This document shows, piece after piece, positions 35,373 to 44,718 of a stretch of 64,000 nucleotides of DNA (positions are counted from its first letter, which is position 1; every line of letters starts with the position of its first letter). The position numbers were made by a program, and so were the translations under genes. Location of the stretch: NCBI RefSeq assembly GCF_000378065.1, contig NZ_KB899151.1, positions 1 through 64,000 on the forward strand, read 5' to 3'. Under the pieces are notes generated by a model. It had not been told where the DNA came from. It did no database searches and worked only from the letters and a program-made list of their open reading frames with translations. The stretch comes from Porphyromonas gulae DSM 15663. Its GTDB lineage: Bacteria; Bacteroidota; Bacteroidia; Bacteroidales; Porphyromonadaceae.

Positions 35373-36775
35373 CACGGGTGCAGCTACACCGCCTGCGCTA
35401 TCTGCTGGCAGATGTCTTCGGTATCGTAGCTTCCTATCTGAGCTACAATACGCTGCGTTACCTCACCGAAGGGCAAGGGCACATATACTCCACCCTGTCC
35501 GAATACCTCTTCAACGCCAAGAGCCTGTGGGTGGGGATCCTCTATCTGCTTTTCTGGCTCTCCCTCTTCGCCCTCTCAGGGTACTACAACAAACCCGTAG
35601 CCAAAAGCCGAATATCCGAGCTGCTGACGACCGTGTCGTCGGTACTGGTCGGATCCGTCATCGTCTTCCTGCTGCTCGTGGTGGACGACATCGTACACGA
35701 CACGGCTCTCTATCTGCGGCTCTTCTTTATGATGGTGGCGACCGTGTTGCCGTGGGTGTATTTCCCCCGTCTGTGGGTGACGACCTGGGGCATCAAAGAG
35801 CGGAAGCGGACAAAGGGCTATCATCGGGTGCTGCTCATCGGGAGCGGTACGATAGCCGAAGAGACGGCTTCGTGGCTACAGTCCGTAAGCGACATGGCCA
35901 CCACGCGGCTCCACTTCGCTCCTCCGACGACGAGAGAGGGATTCGAGCAGTCGCTCAAGTCCTTCGCCTCGCTTGTCTCAGAAGCAGTACAGGAGAGCAA
36001 GCCCCATCAGATCATCCTCGCCGTGGACTGCCCCGATGCCAGCTTCATCAGCCTGCTCCTGTACCGGCTCTATCCCTTCCATATGCCGGTATGCGTGCCG
36101 ATGCGCAGCATGCTTTTCGCCGGAGCCAAAGTGAATGTACAGGGGATGAAAGGAGAGCCGATGGTGGACATGACGGCCACCAATATGAGCGAATGCGCCA
36201 AGAGCATCAAGTGGTTTTCCGACCGGCTGTTCTCCCTTCTGATGCTGATTCTGCTGATTCCGGTCTATGCCGTGATCGCCGTTCTGGTCAAGCGTTCGTC
36301 GAGAGGCCCCGTCTTCTTCGGGCAGGAGCGTATCGGACTTCACGGCCGGCCGTTTACGATCTATAAGTTCCGCACCATGTACCTCGATGCCGAGAAGGAC
36401 GGCCCGAGCCTCAGCTTCGATGGCGATTCGCGGGTCACGCCCATCGGGCGCATCTTGCGCAAATACCGGATGGACGAATTGCCTCAGTTCTGGAATGTGC
36501 TTCGGGGCGATATGAGCTTCGTGGGGCCGCGCCCCGAACGGGCTTTCTACATCCGGCAGCTCGTGGAGCGTGCGCCCTACTACTACCTGCTGCACAATGT
36601 CCGTCCGGGCATCACCTCTTGGGGCATGGTACGCTACGGCTATGCTTCTACCCTCGACGAGATGCTGGAACGCCTGCAATACGATTTTCTGTACTACGAG
36701 AATATGAGCCTGAGGCTGGATCTCGAAGTACTGCTATATACCTGCCAAACGATTATTAAAGGATTGGGAAAATGA
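35369..36775 (+). CDS. Undecaprenyl-phosphate sugar phosphotransferase (WbaP/WcaJ family)
   Basis: Inner-membrane enzyme that starts a lipid-linked glycan by moving a sugar-1-phosphate to undecaprenyl phosphate. 468 residues: several N-terminal membrane helices (about 7-30, 50-75, 90-140), a Rossmann-like middle (HRVLLIGSGTIAEETASWL) and the C-terminal bacterial sugar transferase domain. That domain shows the conserved KRSSRGPVFFGQERIG, FTIYKFRTM, RKYRMDELPQFWNVLRGDMSFVGPRPE and VRPGITSWGMVRYG. Likely initiates A-LPS/O-antigen or capsule synthesis, but the exact glycan cannot be told from sequence. ATGA overlap at both ends. Confidence 0.92.
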   Translation: MTRVQLHRLRYLLADVFGIVASYLSYNTLRYLTEGQGHIYSTLSEYLFNAKSLWVGILYLLFWLSLFALSGYYNKPVAKSRISELLTTVSSVLVGSVIVFLLLVVDDIVHDTALYLRLFFMMVATVLPWVYFPRLWVTTWGIKERKRTKGYHRVLLIGSGTIAEETASWLQSVSDMATTRLHFAPPTTREGFEQSLKSFASLVSEAVQESKPHQIILAVDCPDASFISLLLYRLYPFHMPVCVPMRSMLFAGAKVNVQGMKGEPMVDMTATNMSECAKSIKWFSDRLFSLLMLILLIPVYAVIAVLVKRSSRGPVFFGQERIGLHGRPFTIYKFRTMYLDAEKDGPSLSFDGDSRVTPIGRILRKYRMDELPQFWNVLRGDMSFVGPRPERAFYIRQLVERAPYYYLLHNVRPGITSWGMVRYGYASTLDEMLERLQYDFLYYENMSLRLDLEVLLYTCQTIIKGLGK

Positions 36776-38568
36776 AGGAAAAGGAAACGAGTCGCTACGG
36801 GTGGTTCTTGCGCTTCCTCCTTTGGCGCGAAAGGCACATCAACGAGAGGCTTTTTCTCATCATCTTGAGCCTCATCATCGGTATCCTCTCGGCTTTTGCC
36901 GCCGTTCTGCTCAAGAATACGATACACATCATCCAGCACTTCGCATTCGATCGCATTCGCGAGACGAGCTATCTCTATCTCATTTTCCCCGTCGTGGGTA
37001 TTCTGATCACGTGGCTGTTCGTGCGCTACGTGGTTCGGGACGACATCGGCCACGGGGTGACGAAGATCCTCTTTGCGATCTCCCAGCGCAAGAGCCGCAT
37101 CAAGCCGCACAATATGTGGAGCTCGCTCGCAGCCAGTTCCATTACGATCGGCTTCGGCGGATCGGTCGGAGCCGAATCGCCTATCGTGCTGACGGGGGCT
37201 GCCATCGGCTCCAACCTCGGCCGGCTCTTCCGCATGGAGCAGAAGACGCTGATGCTCCTCGTGGGGTGTGGTGCCGCAGGTGCCATTTCGGGGATCTTCA
37301 AGGCTCCGATCACGGGGTTGGTATTCGTCATCGAAGTGCTCCTGCTGGATCTGACCATGTCGTCCGTGCTGCCGCTGCTGATCAGCTCGGTCAGTGCCGC
37401 CGCCGTATCCTATATTATCACGGGGCAGGGAGCCATGTTCAGCTTTACGCTCAACGATCCTTTTTCGATGGATCGCATCCCCTATGCTCTGCTGCTGGGT
37501 GTATTCTGCGGACTGGTATCCTTCTACTTCTCCAAGATCATGTTCGTCTTCGAGAGCAAACTCAAGAGCTTCCCGCACTATCGCCAACGCTACCTCATAT
37601 CGGCCTTTATCCTCTGCGGTCTGATCTTCCTTTTCCCTCCGCTATACGGTGAGGGCTACGATACGATCAATGCCCTGCTCGGCGGACAGTACAGCTCTCT
37701 GATGGATGGCAGCCTGTTCGAACCGTACTCCAATTCCTATTGGGTACTGTTCGTCTTCCTCGGATTCATCATCATCACGAAGGTGTTCGCCTCTGTGGCC
37801 ACCAATTCGGGCGGAGGCTGCGGCGGACTCTTCGCGCCCAGTCTGTTCATGGGAGCACTGAGCGGATTCATCTTCGCCTATGCGCTGAACTTCTTCCCCT
37901 TCATCGACGTCTATCTGCCACAGAAAAACTTTGCTCTCCTCGGCATGGCCGGCGTGATGGCTGCCGTCATGCACGCACCGCTGACGGGTATCTTCCTGAT
38001 CGCCGAGCTGACCGGCGGATACAATCTTTTCCTACCGCTCATGCTCGTGAGCACGAGTTCGTACGCCACCATCCGCCTCTTCATGCCGCACAGTATCTAT
38101 TCGCTCCGTTTGGCACAGAAAGGGGAGTTGCTGACGCATCAGAAAGACAAGGCCGTGCTGACGCTTATGACGCTGGATGCGGTGATAGAAAAGGACTTCG
38201 AACCGGTGAGACCCGATATGACGCTGGGGGATGTGGTACACGTCTTCGGTATCAGCCATCGCAATGTCTTCCCCGTCCTCGACGAGAACAACCTGCTGAT
38301 GGGACTGGTACTGCTGGACAATATCCGCAATATCATGTTCCGGCCGGAGCTGTATGAGAGATTCAAGGTCAGCCGTTTCATGGTTTCCCCTCCGGCCAAA
38401 ATAGTCAATACGATGTCCATGGAGACCATCATGCGGATCTTCGACGACACCAAAGCATGGAACCTGCCCGTCATTGACGAGCAGGGATGCTACCTCGGAT
38501 TCGTATCCAAATCCAAGATCTTCAATTCTTACAGGGAGGTATTGGTGGAGACGTTCTCCGGCGATTGA
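36772..38568 (+). CDS. ClC family chloride channel/antiporter with C-terminal CBS domains
   Basis: 598 residues. The ClC core has about ten membrane helices, the gating motif GSVGAESPIVLTGAA (Glu in the GxExP position), the helix IFKAPITGLVFVIE and the anion-site segment SGGGCGGLFAPSLFMGALSG. The C-terminal 450-598 region has two CBS motifs (VMFRPELYERFKVSRFMV and AWNLPVIDEQGCYLGFVSKSKI) that sense nucleotides in homologues. It overlaps the sugar transferase by ATGA and its last 40 bp overlap the convergent mscS gene. Confidence 0.92.
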   Translation: MKEKETSRYGWFLRFLLWRERHINERLFLIILSLIIGILSAFAAVLLKNTIHIIQHFAFDRIRETSYLYLIFPVVGILITWLFVRYVVRDDIGHGVTKILFAISQRKSRIKPHNMWSSLAASSITIGFGGSVGAESPIVLTGAAIGSNLGRLFRMEQKTLMLLVGCGAAGAISGIFKAPITGLVFVIEVLLLDLTMSSVLPLLISSVSAAAVSYIITGQGAMFSFTLNDPFSMDRIPYALLLGVFCGLVSFYFSKIMFVFESKLKSFPHYRQRYLISAFILCGLIFLFPPLYGEGYDTINALLGGQYSSLMDGSLFEPYSNSYWVLFVFLGFIIITKVFASVATNSGGGCGGLFAPSLFMGALSGFIFAYALNFFPFIDVYLPQKNFALLGMAGVMAAVMHAPLTGIFLIAELTGGYNLFLPLMLVSTSSYATIRLFMPHSIYSLRLAQKGELLTHQKDKAVLTLMTLDAVIEKDFEPVRPDMTLGDVVHVFGISHRNVFPVLDENNLLMGLVLLDNIRNIMFRPELYERFKVSRFMVSPPAKIVNTMSMETIMRIFDDTKAWNLPVIDEQGCYLGFVSKSKIFNSYREVLVETFSGD

Positions 38569-39527
38569 GCTTCCGCCACTTTGGGCTTCTCCGGGTGTTT
38601 GGGTGCGGAGTCGTGTATCGTAAGCTGCGGGAACGGGAATGGGATGCCGTCTCGGTTAAATTCGCGGTAGATCCGTTCGTTCATATCCCAGTAGACATTC
38701 CACAGGTCGTCCGTGGCGCACCACGCACGCGCCATCACTTTCACCGAACTGTCTGCCAATTCCTTCACCACGACCGTGGGGAGGGGATCTTTGATAATCC
38801 GCGGTTCCTCGTCGATCAGACGCAGCAGCAGTGCTTTCACCCGATCGAAGTCCTCGTTGTATTCGATCCCGATGATCCATTCGTTCCGACGCACCGCCAT
38901 GCGGCTGTAGTTGATGATCACATTGCTGCTGAGTAAACCGTTGGGGATGAAGATGTACTTGTTCTCGAACGTCATCACCGTGGTGTGGAAAAGCGTCACG
39001 GCATCCACCACTCCCTCTACATTGTTGGAGACGATGTAGTCGCCCACTTTGAACGGTTTGGTCAGCAGCACGATCAGACCGCCGGCCAGATTCTGGAGCT
39101 GACCGCTCAGACCCATCCCGACAGCCACACCCACCGAAGCCAGCAAGGCTGCGAGCGAGACCGGTTGGAAACCCAATGTGGAGATAATGATGACGATCAG
39201 CAGCACAAAGCCCCCGATATTGGCAAAGGAGCGCAGGAAGGTGCGCGCTGCCGGCTCGAACGAACGTCGAACCATGATCCGATCGAGCCACTTGATCAGG
39301 ACGTTCAGCAGCAGCTTGCCCAGATAGAAAGCCACAATGGCAATAACCACCTTAATGCCGAAAGTCAGTGCCTTGCCGCCCCACTGCGTGAGCAGCTCCG
39401 TCCACTGCGAAGGCTTGATCTCTTTGAGTTGCTTGATCGCTTCGGGCGAAACGACTTCTGCTATTTTATTCACTTTAGTTGTATCAACGGGAAGATTTTG
39501 CAGTGGGAAAAAGATTTTCAGACCCAT
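38529..39527 (-). CDS. Small-conductance mechanosensitive channel, MscS family
   Basis: Opens under membrane tension to release solutes in hypo-osmotic shock. 332 residues: three N-terminal membrane helices, the pore-lining TM3 with glycine/alanine packing (LAALLASVGVAVGMGLSGQLQNLAGGLIVLL), then the beta domain (PFKVGDYIVSNNVEGVVDAVTLFHTTVMTFENKYIFIPNGLLSS). A short polar tail (PKVAEAQSPENVSTNTSL) overlaps the end of the ClC gene. Start MGLKIFFPLQN; longer frames upstream extend into the divergently oriented TPR gene and are not supported. Confidence 0.9.
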   Translation of the reverse strand: MGLKIFFPLQNLPVDTTKVNKIAEVVSPEAIKQLKEIKPSQWTELLTQWGGKALTFGIKVVIAIVAFYLGKLLLNVLIKWLDRIMVRRSFEPAARTFLRSFANIGGFVLLIVIIISTLGFQPVSLAALLASVGVAVGMGLSGQLQNLAGGLIVLLTKPFKVGDYIVSNNVEGVVDAVTLFHTTVMTFENKYIFIPNGLLSSNVIINYSRMAVRRNEWIIGIEYNEDFDRVKALLLRLIDEEPRIIKDPLPTVVVKELADSSVKVMARAWCATDDLWNVYWDMNERIYREFNRDGIPFPFPQLTIHDSAPKHPEKPKVAEAQSPENVSTNTSL

Positions 39528-39629
39528 ACGATTCGTTACTTTTATGTCGTTAATAGAGGCGGAAAGGCCGGCCGATACGCTGTTGGCCGGCATGCTATCC
39601 GCACTGTCACGGACAAAAATATAGAAATT

Positions 39630-40517
39630 ATGACGGATAGATTCCTGCGCATCCTTCGGCTTTCGGCCCTTTGCCTGCTCTTTTCGGCCCTTCTGCCGCC
39701 ACTCTTCGGACAGCCAACCACCACCCGACAGGACAGCCTGCCGGCAGACTACACACGGCTCATCGACCGCTCCTTCGAAGCCCTCGGACAGGGCAACCTC
39801 GAGCTGGCCGAGCAAGCTCTCCGTCAGGCCATCAAAGCCTATCCCGACTTGCCCTCCGGCTATGCCCTGATGAACAACCTCGGTGCCATCCAGCAGAGAC
39901 AGGGCAAGCTGGAAGAAGCTCTGCTCACCTACAGCGCAGCCCTGCAAAAACTCCCCGACGACAAGCTCCTGCGCACGAACAGAGCCATGCTCCTGACCGA
40001 AATGGGACGGACGGACGAAGCTATCTTCGACTACAACGAACTGCTCAGGGCAGAGCCGGACAACGAGATCTTCCACTACGGCAGAGCCATGCTCTACCTG
40101 GCCAAAGGAATGTACGGCGATGCCGAGTCGGATCTGGAGGAAATCCTGCGCGTCAATGACTCCTCGCTCAAAGCCCGTCTCGGCATCGCCCTGGTGGCAA
40201 CGATGAAAGGCGAATACGACAAAGCCGAACGGCTCTACAACTACGTGATAGACAAACTCCCGAAAAATGCCGCAGCCTACGAAGGGCGCGCTCGCCTCTT
40301 CCTGAACAAAGGAATGAAAGGCTACGCCCTGCGCGACATCAACAAAGCCTTCGAATACGCCACACCGCCTGCCGCCTCCCTCTTCGTGCTGCGAGGCGAG
40401 ATCAACGCCGCCATAGGCGACAAGAAAGCGGCGGCCGAGGATTATGCCGCAGCCGAGAGTCGCGGCTATAGCAAGGAGAGCCTCGACGTCCTACGCGCAG
40501 CCCTCCGCAAACAGTAA
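39630..40517 (+). CDS. Tetratricopeptide repeat protein, secreted
   Basis: 295 residues. Signal peptide (about 1-28, ILRLSALCLLFSALLPPLFGQP) and six or more TPR units (for example LGAIQQRQGKLEEALLTYSAALQKLP and YGRAMLYLAKGMYGDAESDLEEILRV). The product is probably periplasmic and acts as a protein-interaction scaffold; no partner can be named. Start MTDRFLRILR gives a proper signal peptide; divergent from mscS with 102 bp between the start codons. Confidence 0.85.
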   Translation: MTDRFLRILRLSALCLLFSALLPPLFGQPTTTRQDSLPADYTRLIDRSFEALGQGNLELAEQALRQAIKAYPDLPSGYALMNNLGAIQQRQGKLEEALLTYSAALQKLPDDKLLRTNRAMLLTEMGRTDEAIFDYNELLRAEPDNEIFHYGRAMLYLAKGMYGDAESDLEEILRVNDSSLKARLGIALVATMKGEYDKAERLYNYVIDKLPKNAAAYEGRARLFLNKGMKGYALRDINKAFEYATPPAASLFVLRGEINAAIGDKKAAAEDYAAAESRGYSKESLDVLRAALRKQ

Positions 40518-40610
40518 AAGAAAAGGCCGGAAAGACAAGAAGCCCGCGCTGCTCTTCAGGGTGGATTCTGCCTGTACACTTTGTCTGCTGATGACACAGG
40601 TGAAAAGCAT

Positions 40611-40618
40611 TACATTTG
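40611..40618 (+). promoter_or_regulatory. -7 element upstream of small two-TM protein
   Basis: TACATTTG fits TAnnTTTG. Transcription would start near 40624, which favours the ATG at 40680 over the one at 40632. Confidence 0.4.
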
Positions 40619-40679
40619 TAATCATCAAAGGATGAAAAGCAACTTAATTGCAAAAAATCTTTTTAGCGGGCTTATTATC

Positions 40680-40862
40680 ATGGATAAATCGCAACTAAGT
40701 AAACTCAGAAAAAGGTTTTCCCTGTATCTGCTTGTGGGAATAGCCTTATACCTTTTCAAGGTAATCAATTTCGATTCTTATTGGGGAATATCTTTTTTCG
40801 TTTTATGGTCGATAGGCCTTTTAGCGGCCGTGATCAGTGCCATTAAATCCCCCAAAAGCTAA
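40680..40862 (+). CDS. Small two-TM membrane protein, unknown function
   Basis: Sixty residues: basic N-terminus MDKSQLSKLRKRF, two hydrophobic segments (about 14-30 and 34-52) and a basic tail. An upstream in-frame ATG at 40632 would add 16 residues. Both the promoter element and the charge pattern suggest 40680. No family is recognised. Confidence 0.5.
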   Translation: MDKSQLSKLRKRFSLYLLVGIALYLFKVINFDSYWGISFFVLWSIGLLAAVISAIKSPKS

Positions 40863-41023
40863 TTGCATCGTCATAGGTGATCGATCATCGGGGGTGTGTC
40901 GAAATAATCTTTCGGCACACCCTCTTTGTCATTGAATCCGGCTATGAGGACAACAAAATAAAGAGGGAGAGACAAAATTTCCTTTTTGTTTCTCCCTCAC
41001 TTAATAATGCAGTTTGCCTTCTG

Positions 41024-41152
41024 CTATCTCTTCTCGAACTTGGCCGAGTAGCTGCCGATGCGCAGCACATAGACGCCCATGGGCAGTGAGGCAATGTCGA
41101 TGCACAGTTTCTCGCTATCCACCGTCCGAGCCGATACCCGACGACCACGCAT
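41024..41152 (-). pseudogene. Orphan fragment of a T9SS type A C-terminal sorting domain
   Basis: Forty-two codons reading MRGRRVSARTVDSEKLCIDI.. and ending GVYVLRIGSYSAKFEKR. This is the last part of a Por-secretion C-terminal domain (the motif is normally GRxVS..DIAxLPxGVYVVRIG..xKFxKR). There is no cargo domain upstream on the minus strand, only stop codons and short AT-rich sequence. It is most likely the remnant of a deleted secreted protein. Translation as a stand-alone peptide cannot be excluded. Confidence 0.7.
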
Positions 41153-41373
41153 ATTTCTTTTGATTCATGCGCTGCAAAGGTAGCAGCAATAAGAAGAAAA
41201 GCGAATAAATTCAGGATAAACGAATTGAAGCCGAACAGGAGGAATAAACAACGGCCGAACCTTCGGATTTCTTTGCTTTCCCGATATAGGAAGTATCCGT
41301 ACCTTCGTGTTCGGCTGTGGCGACAGTCCATGCAGAGAATTAAGAAACGATTGTAGGCTGTTTCTTGCTCCCT

Positions 41374-41530
41374 GCACGATGCAGGAAGCCGTTGTCAGCT
41401 GACAATCACTCCGTGCACGATGCAGGAAGCTGTCGTCACGTGACAATCACGTCCTGCACGATGCAGGAAACGATTGTCAGCCGACAATCGTTTCGCGCAC
41501 GGCTGTTTTGACCTTTCGTCGCCTGACAAT
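41374..41530. repeat. Tandem 41-bp repeat of palindromes upstream of the DUF6261-type gene
   Basis: The block GCACGATGCAGGAA occurs at 41374, 41415 and 41456, exactly 41 bp apart, with a degenerate fourth unit near 41497. Each unit also carries a palindrome, for example TTGTCAGCTGACAA, GTCACGTGAC and ATTGTCAGCCGACAAT. A further GTGTCACTTGACAC follows at 41560. All lie within 260 bp upstream of the gene at 41627. They may be regulatory sites or phase-variable repeats. The remainder of 40863-41626 holds the T9SS-domain fragment and nothing else recognisable. Confidence 0.8.
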
Positions 41531-41626
41531 GCTTATATAAAAGCTGTTTCAGGGGGCAGTGTCACTTGACACTGCTACCAATAACAGATTAATAATCAAT
41601 CAAATACAACAAAAAAAGAAACACAA

Positions 41627-42682
41627 ATGACTGTAGAAAATTTGCGTCTGCAGCGGCTCCAAAATTTGGAGCACTACCGTTTTGCCAAGAATGTGCTGAC
41701 GCTCTGTCGCACGGCAAATATCGCTAAACTGAATCCCAAACTGCCCGAGCTGGAAAAGGCTATCGAAATGGAGGATTTGGCTCTGAATCCGCCCGTCGCG
41801 AACGAGCTGACGCCTCAGGTCATAGCCCTCGACGAGGAACGCGACAGAGCCTATCAGGCGCTGATGTCGCGCGTGCGTTCGTATGCTTTCGACGAGGACA
41901 GCCAGCTGCGCAACGCGGCAGCCAGAATCGAAGACGTGGCCGCTCGCTACGGCAATGTCATTCGGATGAATTATGACAAGGAGACGGCCGCGATAGAGAA
42001 TTTCCTCACCGATCTCAAGGGCGAGAACATTCGCCCCTTCGTAACGAAACTCGGCGTGACGGCACTCGTTGACAGACTGGAGAAGGCCAATAAGGCCTTC
42101 GCCGACTTCTTCCTCCGCCGTCTGAGCACCGACCAACGAGGCAAATATGACGTGAAGGCACTCCGTGCCGAGACCGACCGCACATTGGCAGCCGTGGTGC
42201 GCCGCATGGACTCCATCGACGACATGGAGCCGAGTCCGGAGATCCGTGCCCTCATCGACCTCTACAACCGACTCGTGGCCAATCGCCGCGCCCTCTTGGC
42301 TCGCCGTGCCACCTACGGAGAAGCAGCCCTGGAGAAGCGTCGTGCCGAGATCGCCGAGATGCTCCGCCCCCTGCTCGCCCGGATCGTGGAGGAGAAGAAG
42401 ACGGCCGTCTTTGCCGGTCGCACCCTCGGCACGGGCAAGAACCGCCACTATCTCATCACATTCGTAGCCGAGAACGGCGACGAGGAGGATCGCTGGTACC
42501 GCATCGACGGGGAGCGTCTCGTCCACGTGCCCGAAGACGAACTCCCCAAGCCGAAGAAAAAGAAGAAACCCGCAAGCAGCACGGACACCCCATCCGAGCC
42601 TCCCGTCCTGCCGAATCCATCGCAAGAGGGAGGCAGCAGTAGCGGCGGTGGCGAACAAGGCTCTACCGGCGGCGGACTCTGA
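41627..42682 (+). CDS. DUF6261-type helical protein, unknown function
   Basis: 351 residues, almost all helical by eye, without signal peptide or membrane segment. Starts MTVENLRLQRLQNLEHYRF, has repeated leucine/alanine helices, and ends in a basic and then glycine/serine-rich tail (PKPKKKKKPASSTDTPSEPP.., GGSSSGGGEQGSTGGG). The family name is my best recollection for this Bacteroidota group; the function is not known. The upstream repeat is unusual. A strong terminator follows. Confidence 0.65.
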   Translation: MTVENLRLQRLQNLEHYRFAKNVLTLCRTANIAKLNPKLPELEKAIEMEDLALNPPVANELTPQVIALDEERDRAYQALMSRVRSYAFDEDSQLRNAAARIEDVAARYGNVIRMNYDKETAAIENFLTDLKGENIRPFVTKLGVTALVDRLEKANKAFADFFLRRLSTDQRGKYDVKALRAETDRTLAAVVRRMDSIDDMEPSPEIRALIDLYNRLVANRRALLARRATYGEAALEKRRAEIAEMLRPLLARIVEEKKTAVFAGRTLGTGKNRHYLITFVAENGDEEDRWYRIDGERLVHVPEDELPKPKKKKKPASSTDTPSEPPVLPNPSQEGGSSSGGGEQGSTGGGL

Positions 42683-42751
42683 CCGAAAGCCGGATGCTTG
42701 CTTCTTCCGACTACAAGAAGCGGGGCAATATAGCCGAACAGCATAAAAAGG

Positions 42752-42790
42752 AAGTCGCCCGGCTCTGAGGGAGTCCGGGCGACTTTCGTA
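42752..42790 (+). terminator. Rho-independent terminator after DUF6261-type gene
   Basis: Perfect 11-bp stem AAGTCGCCCGG / CCGGGCGACTT with a short loop and a T-rich end. It lies between converging genes and may serve both. Confidence 0.75.
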
Positions 42791-42828
42791 TTTGACCGAA
42801 CAGGCTATGTCCGGCCAAGAGGAGATTC

Positions 42829-44484
42829 TTATTTAACGGCTACCTTTTCTACATACGTTCTGCCGTCCACGGAAATGCGGATTACATAGACTCCTGTCTG
42901 TGCCATGTATTCCACCACATCGGATCCGGTCACGACGGAGCGTCCGTTCATATCGTAAATGCGAACTTCACCCCTGCAAGTTACTGCGATTCGATGGCCA
43001 TCTACGGTCAAAGCATACGGCCTTGTCGTTACCGTTTCGGGTAAGGACGTAATGGTCAGTGTCGCTTCCTCCACCGGCGATTCGCCCTCCGGATAAACGA
43101 CTTTTACCCCGTATGTGTAGGTCCCCGGAAGCAGATTCACGTCCCGATAAGTGGTTTGAGTCACTCCGGAAGCTATCTGAACATTGTTGCGATAGATCGA
43201 ATAGGTATAAGCCGGGCCGGGGCTACTACCCGAAATCTCGATATCGTCGAAGACAATAAAGTTTTGGTTCGTACAGTCATAATGACGGAATGCCACATAT
43301 TTTGTTCCGGCAGGTAAATCCACAGTCCGTTCGATCCACTCCGTCTGTCCGGAATATTCGTCTCTTTTTATGTCCGCAATTTTGGATCCGGTGGATGTTT
43401 CTTCGAATACGAGCGTGAAGTCGGAAGGATTCGCTCCCGTTGATGAAACCATTACGGCATAATGCTCTGCGGGATAATTGGCATTTACGGCAAAGTAGTA
43501 CTTTACCTTTGTCGCCCCTTCCACTTTCGGACTGATCAGATAATTGTCAGGGGTAAATGCCGTTCCCAACCATGAGAACGACCCTATCACCGCTTCTCCG
43601 TTATGCGGATTGACCCATGCCGTTGCCGGCTCGGTAGGCAAGAGAACACCCCAATTCTTACCGTCTCCATCGGCATCGACAGCAATCCAGCCGGCAGGAA
43701 TACCTTCATATTCCACTGATTCGAAACCCTCTTTCAACAGGACCGTTTCGTCCTTTCCGGCAGGAGCAGCCCATTGGAGAACGGCATCCATCCCATCCTG
43801 CGTAGCCGTCAGGTTCTGGACAGGATGAAACGGAGTACCGTCGGTGACGGTTAATGTTACATAGTCACCGGTCGTACTGAAAGAGGTTCCATTTTGAAAT
43901 GCGACAAGGAAATGATAAATCTTTCCCGCTTCGAACCTGAAATCGTCCCCGTAAGTATCGTCCGTCTGCCCGAAAATACCGGGAATAACGATGCACAGAC
44001 CGGGCGACGGATTCACCACTACATAATCATATATCCCCGCCGGCAGGTCGATACTGGCCACTCCGTCTACGACCTGATACTCGGGTGTACAGGAGGGATC
44101 GGCTGCTGCCGGTACTTTGAATTCGAAAGGATCATACAAAGTGGCAGGGATGTTGCAGTCTTCGGTCAAACACTGCCCCAGTGGTGTGGGAGGGGGAATT
44201 TCATTACCATAAGCTGTGTGATCGGCGTCTATCAGCATTTGATAGCCTGAGCCGTCTCCCCACACATCATGAGCCTCCAGGATAATACGGGCCATACCGC
44301 CCGGAATAGGCTCATCACGGAATTTGCTAAGATCGGATGGTTCTGTCTTTTGCTGTTTCAGCATCAGAGTCTTTGCCCGCGCAGGAGAAACCTCTTTTCT
44401 CATTTTTTGCGCCATTGCTGTTTGCCCTAATCCCCAAAGAGAGAATAGAAGAGCAAAAGCAAATAAGGAGTTCTGCTTTTTCAT
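42829..44484 (-). CDS. T9SS-secreted protein with gingipain-type adhesin domains
   Basis: 551 residues. Signal peptide (1-25, ending QTAMAQ), a gingipain-adhesin DUF2436-like domain (about 65-215, ARIILEAHDVWGDGSGYQMLIDADHTAYG..VPAAADPSC..GIYDYVVVNPSPG), a fibronectin-like linker (FHPVQNLTATQDGMDAVLQWAAP), a cleaved-adhesin domain (about 260-420, TPDNYLISPKVEG) and a C-terminal type A sorting domain (VRIYDMNGRSVVTG..GVYVIRISVDGRTYVEKVAVK). These domains are homologous to the HagA/RgpA/Kgp adhesins and bind host ligands or haem in those proteins. Here they occur without a protease domain. Surface-attached or released by the T9SS. Confidence 0.9.
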   Translation of the reverse strand: MKKQNSLFAFALLFSLWGLGQTAMAQKMRKEVSPARAKTLMLKQQKTEPSDLSKFRDEPIPGGMARIILEAHDVWGDGSGYQMLIDADHTAYGNEIPPPTPLGQCLTEDCNIPATLYDPFEFKVPAAADPSCTPEYQVVDGVASIDLPAGIYDYVVVNPSPGLCIVIPGIFGQTDDTYGDDFRFEAGKIYHFLVAFQNGTSFSTTGDYVTLTVTDGTPFHPVQNLTATQDGMDAVLQWAAPAGKDETVLLKEGFESVEYEGIPAGWIAVDADGDGKNWGVLLPTEPATAWVNPHNGEAVIGSFSWLGTAFTPDNYLISPKVEGATKVKYYFAVNANYPAEHYAVMVSSTGANPSDFTLVFEETSTGSKIADIKRDEYSGQTEWIERTVDLPAGTKYVAFRHYDCTNQNFIVFDDIEISGSSPGPAYTYSIYRNNVQIASGVTQTTYRDVNLLPGTYTYGVKVVYPEGESPVEEATLTITSLPETVTTRPYALTVDGHRIAVTCRGEVRIYDMNGRSVVTGSDVVEYMAQTGVYVIRISVDGRTYVEKVAVK

Positions 44485-44718
44485 ACCGTCTAATTGTTAA
44501 AGGGTTAATTAAATCAAACATGCCTATCCATGGCATTTGTGATAAAGAAACAATAAAAAAATGAATTGGAAGGTAAAAAAGTCTGTGCTCCTAACGACTA
44601 ATCCGGGTTCATCCGATAAAATAGGCAGGTCAATATTGCCAAGCAGTATAAAAAAACTACCCCGTAGAGGTAAGAATACCTCAGTGCAGCCTTCTATATA
44701 TTATGTATAGAGAACATA

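Noticed and set aside
38985-39629. N-terminal extension of the TPR protein
   Set aside because: The extension overlaps mscS on the other strand and precedes an obvious signal peptide at 39630.
41374-41575. The 41-bp repeats as a second CRISPR array
   Set aside because: Only the 14-base block is conserved, the period is far too short for repeat plus spacer, and the intervening sequence is itself palindromic.
44485-44718. tRNA or other structural RNA in the short gaps
   Set aside because: No TTCGA-type T-loop with matching acceptor stem was seen here or in the other intergenic gaps.
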